Source: JAFGHJ01 sp964534175
GTDB taxonomy: Bacteria; Hydrothermota; UBA3072
NCBI GenBank assembly: GCA_964534175.1
Contig: CAZHNS010000023.1
Location: 1-37,316 of the forward strand
Reading direction: 5' to 3'
DNA length: 37,316 nt
Both the position numbers and the translations under genes were made by a program. The notes under the pieces are model-generated. The model was given only the letters and a program-made list of their open reading frames with translations. It made no database searches and was not told where the DNA came from. This document shows, one piece after another, positions 16,275 through 23,856 of this stretch (its first letter is position 1; every line of letters starts with the position of its first letter).

Positions 16275-16313
16275 TTAACACTATCTTAACAAACTCTTAA
16301 TAGATGGTTAATG
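16275..16313 (+). promoter_or_regulatory. Pho box: four 11-nt repeats upstream of pstS
   Basis: TTAACA, TTAACA, TTAATA and TTAATG begin at 16275, 16286, 16297 and 16308, with 5-nt spacers. The array lies in the 89-nt gap between the porin stop and pstS. It is a second copy of the site upstream of the porin gene, so the pst genes have their own phosphate-controlled promoter. Confidence 0.88.
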
Positions 16314-16351
16314 TTTAAAAATAACTTTCAAAAAATAAAAGGAGGATATAA

Positions 16352-17179
16352 ATGAAAAAGTTTAAAATGTTCGTTTTCTTATTTATGCTTGTAAGTGTAG
16401 CATCTTTTATCAACGTCTCTGCTTTTGCCGCTTCGAAGAGTATAACTATAACCGGTTCGACAACTGTTTTGCCAATAGCTCAGAGAGCTGCCGAAGCTTT
16501 TATGGATATTAATGAAGATATTTCTGTCTCAGTCAGAGGCGGAGGTTCCGGCGTCGGTATAGCAGCGCTTATTGACGGAAGAGCCGACATCGCGGATGCT
16601 TCAAGGCCTATAAAAACAAAAGAAATTAAACTTGCCAGGGAAAAAGGTATTGATCCTTACGCAAATGTGGTAGCACGAGATGGTCTTGCTATTGTTGTTC
16701 ACCCGGAGGTAACTGTAGATTCGATTTCAATAGAGGACTTAAAGAAGATTTTTACCGGTGAGATTGAGAACTGGAAGGATGTTGGGGGTCCAAGTAAGGC
16801 TATTGTTGCAATATCTAGAGATTATTCGTCAGGGACTTTTGAGGTTTTCAAAGAATTGGTACTTGAAGGTGCCAAGGTTAAAGACGGAGCTTTGATGCTT
16901 GCTTCAAACAAAGCTGTTGCCACAACAGTATCCACAACTCCATACTCGATTGGATATATAGGTCTCGGTTATCTTTCGGATAAGGTTAATGCCCTTAAAG
17001 TAGATGGGGTAGAAGCCAGTGAAGAAACAGTTAAGAAAGGAGAATATAGGCTGGCGCGTCCTCTCTTTATGTATACTAATGGAGAACCTACAGGTGTATT
17101 AAAAACTTTTATGGATTTTGTTTTTTCTGCTCAGGGACAGGAGATAGCAAGAGAAGTGGGATACGTTCCTGTTAAGTAA
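16352..17179 (+). CDS. pstS: Phosphate ABC transporter, periplasmic phosphate-binding protein
   Basis: A 275-residue exported protein with a classical signal peptide (MKKFKMFVFLFMLV...), cleavage likely after SAFA. The mature protein begins with ITITGSTTVLPIAQRAAEAF and carries the phosphate-binding motifs GGGSGVGIAALIDGRADIADASRP and SRDYSSGTFEVF. It captures phosphate in the periplasm and delivers it to PstCA. GGAGG lies six bases before the ATG and a Pho box lies 38 nt upstream. A strong hairpin separates it from pstC, which could allow more PstS than membrane components to be made. Confidence 0.96.
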   Translation: MKKFKMFVFLFMLVSVASFINVSAFAASKSITITGSTTVLPIAQRAAEAFMDINEDISVSVRGGGSGVGIAALIDGRADIADASRPIKTKEIKLAREKGIDPYANVVARDGLAIVVHPEVTVDSISIEDLKKIFTGEIENWKDVGGPSKAIVAISRDYSSGTFEVFKELVLEGAKVKDGALMLASNKAVATTVSTTPYSIGYIGLGYLSDKVNALKVDGVEASEETVKKGEYRLARPLFMYTNGEPTGVLKTFMDFVFSAQGQEIAREVGYVPVK

Positions 17180-17230
17180 GCCTTGTTGTAGGTTTTAAAT
17201 AAATCTTTTAGTGGTGCCGGAGTTTAAGAA

Positions 17231-17260
17231 TGGAGGTGGGATAAAATTATCCCACTTCCA
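17231..17260 (+). promoter_or_regulatory. Hairpin between pstS and pstC that buries a GGAGG
   Basis: TGGAGGTGGGATA (17231-17243) pairs with TATCCCACTTCCA (17248-17260): a 13-bp stem with one G-U pair and a 4-nt AAAT loop. The left arm contains the only GGAGG near pstC, 38 nt upstream of its ATG. No T-run follows, so this is not a normal terminator; it may limit read-through or decay, or control pstC translation. Confidence 0.7.
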
Positions 17261-17273
17261 AAAATTGTAAAAA

Positions 17274-18143
17274 ATGATAAAAGAAAAACTTTTTAAATAT
17301 TTAACCCTAACAGCAGCTCTATGCTCGGTTGTTTTTCTTTTCGGCATAATATTCAGTATATTCAAAGAAGGATATGCTATATTCGCCGAAGTAGGTTTCT
17401 TTAAGTTTTTATTCGGTAAATCCTGGCATCCTACGCATTATCCTCCGGAATTCGGAATTTTACCTTTAATTGTAAGTTCAATATTGGTTACAGGGGGAGC
17501 GCTGGTAGTATCGGTCTCTCTTGGTGTTGGATCGGCTATTTATATTTCCGAGCTTGCACATCCGAAAGCAAAAGAATTTTTAAAACCTTTGGTAGAACTT
17601 CTTGCCGGTGTACCTTCCGTTATTTATGGTTTATTCGGAATGGCGTTCTTAGGACCTTTTTTAAGCAGAGTTTTTGGCTTGCCGGTTGGATTGAATGCTT
17701 TTACTGCCTCAATAATTCTTGGGGTAATGGTTGTACCTATAATTTCAAGTATCTCTGAGGATGCAATAAATTCAGTTCCAAAACAACTAAGAGAAGCATC
17801 ACTTGCTCTTGGAGCTAATATGTGGGAGACGATAATAAAGGTAGTTTTACCCGCTGCCAAATCAGGAGTGATTTCCTCGGTTGTTTTGGGTTTCGGTAGA
17901 GCCATCGGTGAAACGATGGTAGTATTGATGGTTGCAGGAGGAGCTACTGCTATACCTCGTTCAATATTTAGACCTGTTCGACCAATGACTTCTGCTGTGG
18001 CAGCTGAAATGGGAGAAACAACCATGGGGAGTTCTCATTTTCATGCCTTATTCGGAATAGCAATAGTTCTCTTCGTGATAACTTTTATTTCAAACTTGAT
18101 AACAGAATGGGTCATGAAAGGAAGGGATAGAAATGGAGCTTAG
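17274..18143 (+). CDS. pstC: Phosphate ABC transporter permease PstC
   Basis: A 289-residue inner-membrane permease with about six membrane helices. It has the PstC features LAGVPSVIYGLFGMAFLGPF and the EAA-type coupling motif EASLALGANMWETIIKVVLPAAKSG, followed by GRAIGETMVVLMVAGGA. The ATG at 17274 is fixed by an in-frame stop two codons upstream, yet it has no ribosome site in the usual place; the nearest GGAGG is in the hairpin upstream. The gene overlaps pstA by 11 nt. Confidence 0.96.
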   Translation: MIKEKLFKYLTLTAALCSVVFLFGIIFSIFKEGYAIFAEVGFFKFLFGKSWHPTHYPPEFGILPLIVSSILVTGGALVVSVSLGVGSAIYISELAHPKAKEFLKPLVELLAGVPSVIYGLFGMAFLGPFLSRVFGLPVGLNAFTASIILGVMVVPIISSISEDAINSVPKQLREASLALGANMWETIIKVVLPAAKSGVISSVVLGFGRAIGETMVVLMVAGGATAIPRSIFRPVRPMTSAVAAEMGETTMGSSHFHALFGIAIVLFVITFISNLITEWVMKGRDRNGA

Positions 18144-18987
18144 AAAGACAAAAGAGTTTTTAGGAATAAATTTACTGCGTTTGACAATATTTATAAGTAT
18201 ACTATTTTTGTTTTTATTTATATTTCTTATTTTCGCAAGAGGAGGAAAAATGATTTCCTTTACTTTCCTAACCCAACCCCCAAGGGAAGGAATGACAAAA
18301 GGCGGAATATTTCCGGCTATAATCGGTACCCTATATTTGACAATCCTATCAGTACTATTTGCTTTTCCCATTGGGGTGTTGTCTTCTATCTATCTTGTGG
18401 AATATTCCAAAAAAAACGTTCTGGTAACGATAATAAGGACTGCTATTGGTACTTTAGCCGGTGTCCCTTCCATAATTTTTGGGCTTTTTGGACTGGCAAT
18501 TTTTGTTATAACTTTTGGCTTCGGCGTTTCCATACTTTCTGGTTCCCTGACTTTAGGAATAATGATCTTGCCCCTTATTATTAAAGCCTCAGAAGAAGCG
18601 ATAAAAGCAGTCCCGAGTAGTTTCCGGGAAGCCTCATACGCACTTGGTGCTACAAAAAGACAGACTATACTTAAGGTGGTTATTCCGACAGCAATACCCA
18701 GCATATTGACAGGGGCAATAATGAGTATAGGAAGAGCTGCGGGGGAAACCGCTCCTATCTTATTTACAGCTGCCACTTTCTATACGAGGAGATTGCCAAA
18801 ATCCATTTTTGATGAGGTAATGGTACTGCCTTATCATATTTATGCTCTGATGACGGAAGGTGCCGATCCCGAGTATCAGGTTCCTATCGCTTACGGCACT
18901 GCTGTAGTACTTTTGGGTCTGGTTCTTATAATCAGTTCGGTTTCAATTATTATTAGATATAGAATGAGGAGAAGTAAGAAATGGTAA
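18133..18987 (+). CDS. pstA: Phosphate ABC transporter permease PstA
   Basis: A 284-residue inner-membrane permease that pairs with PstC. The N-terminal membrane helix (about residues 15-37) is followed by GGIFPAIIGTLYLTILSVLF, then GTLAGVPSIIFGLFGLAIF and the coupling motif EASYALGATKRQTILKVVIPTA, with GRAAGETAPILFTA near the end. The start lies inside the pstC coding region (ATGGAGCTTAG), and the stop overlaps the pstB ATG, so pstC, pstA and pstB are translated in a coupled row. Confidence 0.96.
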   Translation: MELRKTKEFLGINLLRLTIFISILFLFLFIFLIFARGGKMISFTFLTQPPREGMTKGGIFPAIIGTLYLTILSVLFAFPIGVLSSIYLVEYSKKNVLVTIIRTAIGTLAGVPSIIFGLFGLAIFVITFGFGVSILSGSLTLGIMILPLIIKASEEAIKAVPSSFREASYALGATKRQTILKVVIPTAIPSILTGAIMSIGRAAGETAPILFTAATFYTRRLPKSIFDEVMVLPYHIYALMTEGADPEYQVPIAYGTAVVLLGLVLIISSVSIIIRYRMRRSKKW

Positions 18988-19739
18988 AAAACAGGCTTAA
19001 AATTGAAAAATTGAATCTCTGGTTTGGTGAGAAACAAATCTTGAAAGATATTTCTTTTTCTATACCCGATAGAAAAATAACTGCAATCATTGGACCTTCT
19101 GGATGCGGTAAGACTACGTTCCTTAGATGTTTTAACAGAATGAATGATCTGTCAGATAATGTGAAGATTAAGGGGAAAATTGTACTTGATGGCAATAATA
19201 TATATGGGGAGAAAACAGATTTATCTTCTCTTAGGATGAAAGTTGGCATGGTTTTTCAGAGGCCTAACCCTTTTCCGAAATCCATTTTCGAAAATGTAGC
19301 TTTTGGGTTGCGTATTAAGGGTTTTAAAGATAAAATTAAATTAATGGAAATAGTTGAAAAAAGTTTGAAAGACGCCTGGTTGTGGAATGAAGTAAAAGAC
19401 AGACTCAATTCTTCTGCTATGGAGCTTTCGGGCGGACAACAGCAGAGGTTGTGTATTGCTCGTGCACTTGCTACAAATCCTGAGGTTATACTCTTCGATG
19501 AGCCAACTTCCGCCCTTGACCCACAGTCTACTGCTAAAATAGAGGAGCTGAGTATCGAGTTAAAGAATTCGGTAACAGTTGTTCAGGTAACGCATAACAT
19601 TGGTCAAGCTGCCAGGATTTCCGATTATACCGCTTTTTTGTATCTCGGAGAATTAGTCGAATTCGGTATTTCGGAAAAATTGTTTACAGTCCCTCAAGAT
19701 AAGAGGACCGAGGAATACCTTGGTGGGAAATTCGGTTAA
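18981..19739 (+). CDS. pstB: Phosphate ABC transporter ATP-binding protein PstB
   Basis: A 252-residue ATPase that powers PstCA from the cytoplasmic side. Walker A is GPSGCGKTT (about 34-42), the Q-loop is MVFQRPNPFPKSIFENV, the signature is LSGGQQQR, Walker B is VILFDEPTSALDP, and the H-loop is VTHN. FNRMNDL and PNPFPKS are typical of PstB rather than other ABC ATPases. It overlaps the end of pstA by seven bases. Confidence 0.97.
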   Translation: MVKNRLKIEKLNLWFGEKQILKDISFSIPDRKITAIIGPSGCGKTTFLRCFNRMNDLSDNVKIKGKIVLDGNNIYGEKTDLSSLRMKVGMVFQRPNPFPKSIFENVAFGLRIKGFKDKIKLMEIVEKSLKDAWLWNEVKDRLNSSAMELSGGQQQRLCIARALATNPEVILFDEPTSALDPQSTAKIEELSIELKNSVTVVQVTHNIGQAARISDYTAFLYLGELVEFGISEKLFTVPQDKRTEEYLGGKFG

Positions 19740-19751
19740 GAAGGGGTAAAT

Positions 19752-20408
19752 ATGCTTAATGAAAGAATAAAATTGTTAAAAAAAGAAATTGTTAACTATG
19801 CTTCTCTCGTTGAGTCTATGATCGATGAAAGTATAGAAGGTTTATCGAGAAGGGAAAATACTCTTTTGGAATCCGTTGCTAAAGAAAAAGAGGATAAGGC
19901 AAACAAGCTTGAAATGCAGATAGAAGAACACTGTGTTGAAATCATAGCCCAGTTCGAGCCCAGAGCTAAAAATTTGCGGTTGATTTTGATGATTCTTAAG
20001 ATGAATAATGACCTTGAAAGAATGGCTGATCATGCGGTAAACATAGCTGACGCTGCCTCTTTTTTGATAAAACTGACAAAGGAAGAGTCAATAGAGGAGA
20101 TTTTATCTCTCGCGAATGAGTCTAAAGAGATGTTGAAAGATAGTATCGATTCTTTTATTGAAGGCGATACGAGAAAAGCAACGAATGTCTGTAAACGTGA
20201 CGATGTAGTGGATAAACTACGGGATAAAATAATAAAAACTTCAGTTGTAAATATGTGCTCGGACCTCGATTCTCCTGATTCGGTAGATCAAAGAGTTCAG
20301 ATAATGCGAATTGCTAAAAATTTGGAAAGAATAGCGGATCTTTCTACTAATATCTGTGAAGATACAATATACATGGTAAAAGGCAAAGATATAAAACATG
20401 GCAAGTAA
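19752..20408 (+). CDS. phoU: Phosphate signalling protein PhoU
   Basis: A 218-residue protein of two homologous three-helix bundles. The metal-binding PhoU signatures appear twice: NNDLERMADHAVNIADAA (about residues 80-97) and KNLERIADLSTNICEDT (about 190-207). PhoU couples the Pst transporter to the PhoR kinase and represses the regulon when phosphate is plentiful. It sits 12 nt after pstB with an AAGGGG site. A 125-nt gap follows before phoB, where a weak promoter (TTTACT about 20476-20481, an AT-rich -10 about 16 nt later) may lie. Confidence 0.95.
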   Translation: MLNERIKLLKKEIVNYASLVESMIDESIEGLSRRENTLLESVAKEKEDKANKLEMQIEEHCVEIIAQFEPRAKNLRLILMILKMNNDLERMADHAVNIADAASFLIKLTKEESIEEILSLANESKEMLKDSIDSFIEGDTRKATNVCKRDDVVDKLRDKIIKTSVVNMCSDLDSPDSVDQRVQIMRIAKNLERIADLSTNICEDTIYMVKGKDIKHGK

Positions 20409-20533
20409 TTTAGGAGATAATGATACAAGTTTTAATTTTTAGGCTTTATTCCCGCTTTAAAAAGACTCTATCCCTTTACTTTTATTTTGATTCTTTGTAA
20501 AATAACAGTTAATAGATTTAATTTGGAGGATAA

Positions 20534-21217
20534 ATGAGTAAGTTGATTGCAGTTGTGGATGATGAAGCGGATATTGTAGAACTTGTTTCAGTGAATCTTG
20601 AAAAGGCAGGTTTTAAAGTCCAGGGTTTTTTAAATGCGAACGACCTTTTGAGTTTTGTTAAGAAAAAAAACCCGGATCTTATTATTCTTGACTTAATGCT
20701 TCCGGATGCGGATGGATTCGAGATTTGCAAATCCTTAAAAAGTGAAGATAAATATTCCGGTATCCCAATTATAATGCTTACTGCTAAGGGAGAAGAGGTG
20801 GATAGGGTTCTGGGTCTTGAGATAGGAGCGGATGATTACGTGACGAAGCCTTTTTCTACCAGAGAACTGGTAGCCAGAGTTAAGGCAGTCCTCCGAAGAG
20901 GAGAAAAGGAAAAAGAACCGAAAAAATCAATAAAAATCGGAGAAGAAATCGAAATTTTTCCTCAGGAATATAAAGTAACTGTTGCGGGGAAAGAAATAGA
21001 ATTAACTTCTACCGAGTTCAGAATTCTTTTGCTTCTCGCAAAGAGAAAAGGATGGGTTTTTTCTAGAGACCAGATTCTAGAGCATCTTTATGAGGGAGAT
21101 CGGATAGTTTTTGACCGTACGGTCGATGTACATATAACGCACTTAAGAGAGAAACTCGGGGAATCCGGAGACTGCATTAAAAGTATTAGAGGAATAGGTT
21201 ATAAAATAGAAGAATGA
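20534..21217 (+). CDS. phoB: Phosphate regulon response regulator, OmpR/PhoB family
   Basis: A 227-residue regulator. The receiver domain (about 1-118) has the acid pocket at DDEAD, the phospho-acceptor Asp53 in IILDLMLP, TAKG and the conserved Lys in YVTKPFS. The C-terminal winged-helix domain (about 130-225) has the OmpR-type pattern ELTSTEFRILLLLA, FSRDQILEHLY, RTVDVHITHLREKLG and IRGIGYKIE. It has GGAGG before the ATG and overlaps phoR by four bases. The 11-nt Pho boxes upstream of the porin gene and pstS are its probable targets. I see no convincing Pho box in front of phoB itself. Confidence 0.94.
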   Translation: MSKLIAVVDDEADIVELVSVNLEKAGFKVQGFLNANDLLSFVKKKNPDLIILDLMLPDADGFEICKSLKSEDKYSGIPIIMLTAKGEEVDRVLGLEIGADDYVTKPFSTRELVARVKAVLRRGEKEKEPKKSIKIGEEIEIFPQEYKVTVAGKEIELTSTEFRILLLLAKRKGWVFSRDQILEHLYEGDRIVFDRTVDVHITHLREKLGESGDCIKSIRGIGYKIEE

Positions 21218-22953
21218 AGAGAAAAATTTTCTTCAGGATTTTTTTAAGTCATTTACTACTCGCGATTGGAATTTCTTTATTGATTGTTGCTTTTTCCTTT
21301 AGACTGGTAAAGAATCATTATATTGAGACCCTTACCATGGACCTTGAGAAGATGGCTGTTGCTCTCAAAAACACTATAGACCCTTATATGTATTCCCTAG
21401 ATTTTTCTTCTCTTGATACTCTTGTTAAGAATATGGGTAAAAAGATGGAAGTTCGAATTACCGTAATTGATTCAAAAGGAGTTGTTTTGGCCGATTCTGA
21501 AAAAGATCCAAAGAAAATGGAGAATCACGGGATGAGACCGGAAATATTGCAGGCTTTTTACGGTAAAACAGGTTCTTCCTTGCGTTTTAGTGAAACGGTC
21601 AAGGAGGATATGTTATATGTGGCAATTCCACTTAAAAGTAGTAATGGTAATTTACTTGGAGCATTAAGGGTCAGTCTTTTCTTAACACAAATTCGTAAAC
21701 TTATAAATTATTTAATGAGAAATGTTATAATTATAGCTGCGCTCCTGGCTATTTTTTCTCTTTTAGGAGCTTTTTTTTATTCCAGATCTCTGGCAAGACC
21801 CATAAGTAAGCTTGCTGTTGCGGCTGATGAAGTAGCCGATGGCAATTTTAATATCGAGGTTTTACCTGAAGGTGTAGGAGAATTAAGCAGACTTACTAAG
21901 AATTTTAACAGCATGGTTGTACGCACAAAAGAGTTAATTTCTGAGTTATCCGAGCAAAAAGATTCTCTTAATGCGATTGTTTCCTCAATAAAGGAAGGGC
22001 TTATTGTTATAAATGCGGAAGAAAAAATAGCTGTTATGAATGATAGTTTTAGAGAGATTTTTAATAGCGGAGAAATAAAAGGTAAAAATTACTGGGAAGT
22101 CGTTCGAGAACCCCATTTTGAAGAAATCATAGAGGAAGTAAGAAAAAACAAAAAAGACTTAAAACGAGAAGTACGAATTAATGAAAGAGATTTTATATGC
22201 AGTGCTGCCTTCTTAGAAAAGCATAATGAAATTGTTGTCACTCTTCATGAGATAACAGAAATCAAAAAAACGGAAAGAATAAAGAAAGATTTTATCTCAA
22301 ATGTGTCTCATGAACTGCGGACCCCTCTAACGGCTATTAAAGGTTTTATAGAAACTCTGCTTGAAACAGCAAAAGATGAAAACAAACATTATCTTGAAAT
22401 TATAGAGAGGCAAACTAACAGACTTATAAATATTGTGAAGGACTTGCTTAAGCTTTCCGAACTAGAAGATATAGAAGAAGGTAAAATTAAAGTTAGTTAT
22501 TCAAAGGTAGATTTAAGAGAATTATTAAACAATGTTTTCAGTGTTTACGATAAACAGGTAACTGAAAAGGGGTTAAGGTTAGCTCTCGAGATTAAGAAAG
22601 ATGTTCCCAAAATTAAAGCTGATCCCTTTAAACTCGAACAACTTTTTATAAATCTGATTGAGAATGCTATTAAATATACCGAAAAAGGTGAAATAAGAAT
22701 AAATGCGCGAAAAGAAAATAAGTCAGTGGTCATAGAAATTGCCGACACCGGAATCGGGATAGAAAGAAAACATTTATCTAGAGTCTTTGAAAGATTCTAT
22801 GTTGTGGATAAGTCTCGTTCGAGGGAACTTGGAGGGACAGGATTGGGACTTTCAATAGTAAAACATATTGTTCAGTTACATAATGGAGAAATAGAAGTCG
22901 AGAGTACACTCGGGAAAGGGACAAAGTTTTTAATCGTTTTGCCAATTAATTAA
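21214..22953 (+). CDS. phoR: Phosphate regulon sensor histidine kinase PhoR-type
   Basis: A 579-residue membrane kinase. Two membrane helices (about 8-28 and 168-190) flank a ~140-residue extracytoplasmic domain (ITVIDSKGVVLADSEKDP is Cache/PhoR-sensor-like). Then come a HAMP linker (about 190-245), a PAS domain (about 250-345), HisKA with the phosphorylated His366 in NVSHELRTPLTAIKGF, and HATPase_c with NLIENAIKYT, DTGIGI and GGTGLGLSIVK. The large external domain is the layout found in Bacillus-type PhoR; E. coli PhoR lacks it. Its ATG overlaps the phoB stop. It ends the phosphate locus; the next gene is convergent. Confidence 0.92.
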   Translation: MKRKIFFRIFLSHLLLAIGISLLIVAFSFRLVKNHYIETLTMDLEKMAVALKNTIDPYMYSLDFSSLDTLVKNMGKKMEVRITVIDSKGVVLADSEKDPKKMENHGMRPEILQAFYGKTGSSLRFSETVKEDMLYVAIPLKSSNGNLLGALRVSLFLTQIRKLINYLMRNVIIIAALLAIFSLLGAFFYSRSLARPISKLAVAADEVADGNFNIEVLPEGVGELSRLTKNFNSMVVRTKELISELSEQKDSLNAIVSSIKEGLIVINAEEKIAVMNDSFREIFNSGEIKGKNYWEVVREPHFEEIIEEVRKNKKDLKREVRINERDFICSAAFLEKHNEIVVTLHEITEIKKTERIKKDFISNVSHELRTPLTAIKGFIETLLETAKDENKHYLEIIERQTNRLINIVKDLLKLSELEDIEEGKIKVSYSKVDLRELLNNVFSVYDKQVTEKGLRLALEIKKDVPKIKADPFKLEQLFINLIENAIKYTEKGEIRINARKENKSVVIEIADTGIGIERKHLSRVFERFYVVDKSRSRELGGTGLGLSIVKHIVQLHNGEIEVESTLGKGTKFLIVLPIN

Positions 22954-22975
22954 CCACACATATTTCGAGTAAAAA

Positions 22976-23045
22976 ATAAAAACAACCAGTGTTTTTCCGT
23001 GCAAATCCGTGGCAAATTATTTTTTAGTGTGTTTCGTGGTTAAAT
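22976..23045. repeat. CCGTG-type phrase repeat between convergent genes
   Basis: The gap between phoR and the convergent phosphodiesterase gene holds an AACAACC linker, then CAGTGTTTTTCCGTGCAAAT and CCGTGGC (22987-23013) and GTGTGTTTCGTGGTTAAA (about 23026-23043). A close relative is at 36691-36720. Confidence 0.75.
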
Positions 23046-23522
23046 TTACAATTCCACAATTTCGCATTCAAGGGTTTCGAGGTCGATTATAGCGAAAGTT
23101 GCCTTCCCTGAGAGATAGCCGCAAAGTTCTCCCGGATTTACTGTAAGAGGGTCTTTTTTGACGTAATGTTCATGGGTATGTCCGTGAAGGATTATATCAT
23201 AAATTCCGCTTTTTCTGAACGCCTCCAATTGGTAAGGTTCATGCATGATTGCAATTTTTCTTCCTTCGATATTGATAGCTTTGGGAGCTCTATCGATTGT
23301 AAAACCGCTATCATTTGCCTTTTTCTGCAGGAATAGTCTGTCCCCGTCATTATTTCCGAAGATTGCGTACACCTTTTCTATTTTAAGAAGTGGTAATGAG
23401 AAAGGAGAACAATAATCTCCAAGGTGTATAAGGTTTGTTATATTTTTTTCTTTTAAGATAGTTATAGCTTTTTTTATGTTTTCAAGATGGTCGTGTGTGT
23501 CAGATATTATTCCTATTTTCAT
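23046..23522 (-). CDS. Metallophosphoesterase, YfcE/MJ0936 phosphodiesterase family
   Basis: A 158-residue binuclear-metal phosphodiesterase. Metal ligands are visible in MKIGIISDTHDH, HLGDYCSP, FGNNDG, MHEP and HGHTHEHY, in the order usual for the YfcE/MJ0936 family, whose members cleave phosphodiester bonds in vitro; the physiological substrate is unknown. The start is the ATG at 23522 with GGAGG five bases upstream; 28 extra residues from an upstream start would precede the ribosome site and resemble no family member. The gene is convergent with phoR and divergent from the isoaspartyl peptidase gene. Nothing ties it specifically to phosphate starvation except position. Confidence 0.9.
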   Translation of the reverse strand: MKIGIISDTHDHLENIKKAITILKEKNITNLIHLGDYCSPFSLPLLKIEKVYAIFGNNDGDRLFLQKKANDSGFTIDRAPKAINIEGRKIAIMHEPYQLEAFRKSGIYDIILHGHTHEHYVKKDPLTVNPGELCGYLSGKATFAIIDLETLECEIVEL

Positions 23523-23589
23523 AATTACCTCCATTCGAATTAAAGATAATTGAATTGAAAAATATTTCAAGGATAGATATTTGTTTTGT

Positions 23590-23745
23590 AAGCAAGAGCT
23601 AACCATTCAGTAGGAACGCGGTCAATTTTCCCACCGAGAAAATTGCCGCTCGCTCTCTGCCTTACTCCTATTGAAATCAAAAGATTTCAATAGACCGGGG
23701 CCGTTCGGCTTCCGAGACGTCCTTTTGAATGGTTAGCGCTTGCTT
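23590..23745. repeat. 156-bp folded inverted-repeat element (MITE-like or structured RNA)
   Basis: The 334-bp gap between divergent genes contains a 20-nt inverted repeat, AAGCAAGAGCTAACCATTCA (23590-23609) against TGAATGGTTAGCGCTTGCTT (23726-23745), with one mismatch. Pairing resumes inside, AGGAACG (23612-23618) against CGTCCT (23718-23723). Within it lie two further hairpins: CGGTCAATTTTC with GAAAATTGCCG, and CTATTGAAATC with GATTTCAATAG (11 bp, AAAA loop), plus a GC-rich GCCGTTCGGC arm. It looks richer in GC than its surroundings. No open reading frame is in it, and I see no second copy here. Confidence 0.75.
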
Positions 23746-23773
23746 TTGATTTGTGCTAAAATATACTTCTTTT

Positions 23774-23821
23774 CTCTGTGAGCTTTGTGGTAGAAAATAG
23801 TGGGTGTGGTGGGGGGTTAGC
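23774..23821. repeat. CTCTGTG phrase and G-rich stretch before the isoaspartyl peptidase promoter
   Basis: CTCTGTGAGCTTTGTGG (23774-23790) is followed by a G-rich run (GTGGGTGTGGTGGGGGG type, about 23801-23818) that ends right before the -35 box. The same succession of phrase, G-rich run and TTGACA occurs upstream of proB. Confidence 0.75.
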
Positions 23822-23849
23822 TTGACAAATACAAAGGTTTTAGTAGAAT
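23822..23849 (+). promoter_or_regulatory. Isoaspartyl peptidase promoter (TTGACA-N16-TAGAAT), leaderless
   Basis: TTGACA at 23822-23827 and TAGAAT at 23844-23849 have a 16-nt spacer. The ATG follows the -10 box after 7 nt, so transcription should begin at or next to the start codon. No ribosome site is present. Confidence 0.72.
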
Positions 23850-23856
23850 TAAAGTT

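Noticed and set aside
20409..20533. Pho box upstream of phoB
   Set aside because: One TTAATA hexamer is present, but the sequences 11 nt to either side do not match, so no array is formed.
23590..23745. Integron attC site
   Set aside because: CTAAC and GTTAG arms are present, but the core triplets do not fit RYYYAAC/GTTRRRY, there is only one site, and no integrase or cassette array is seen.
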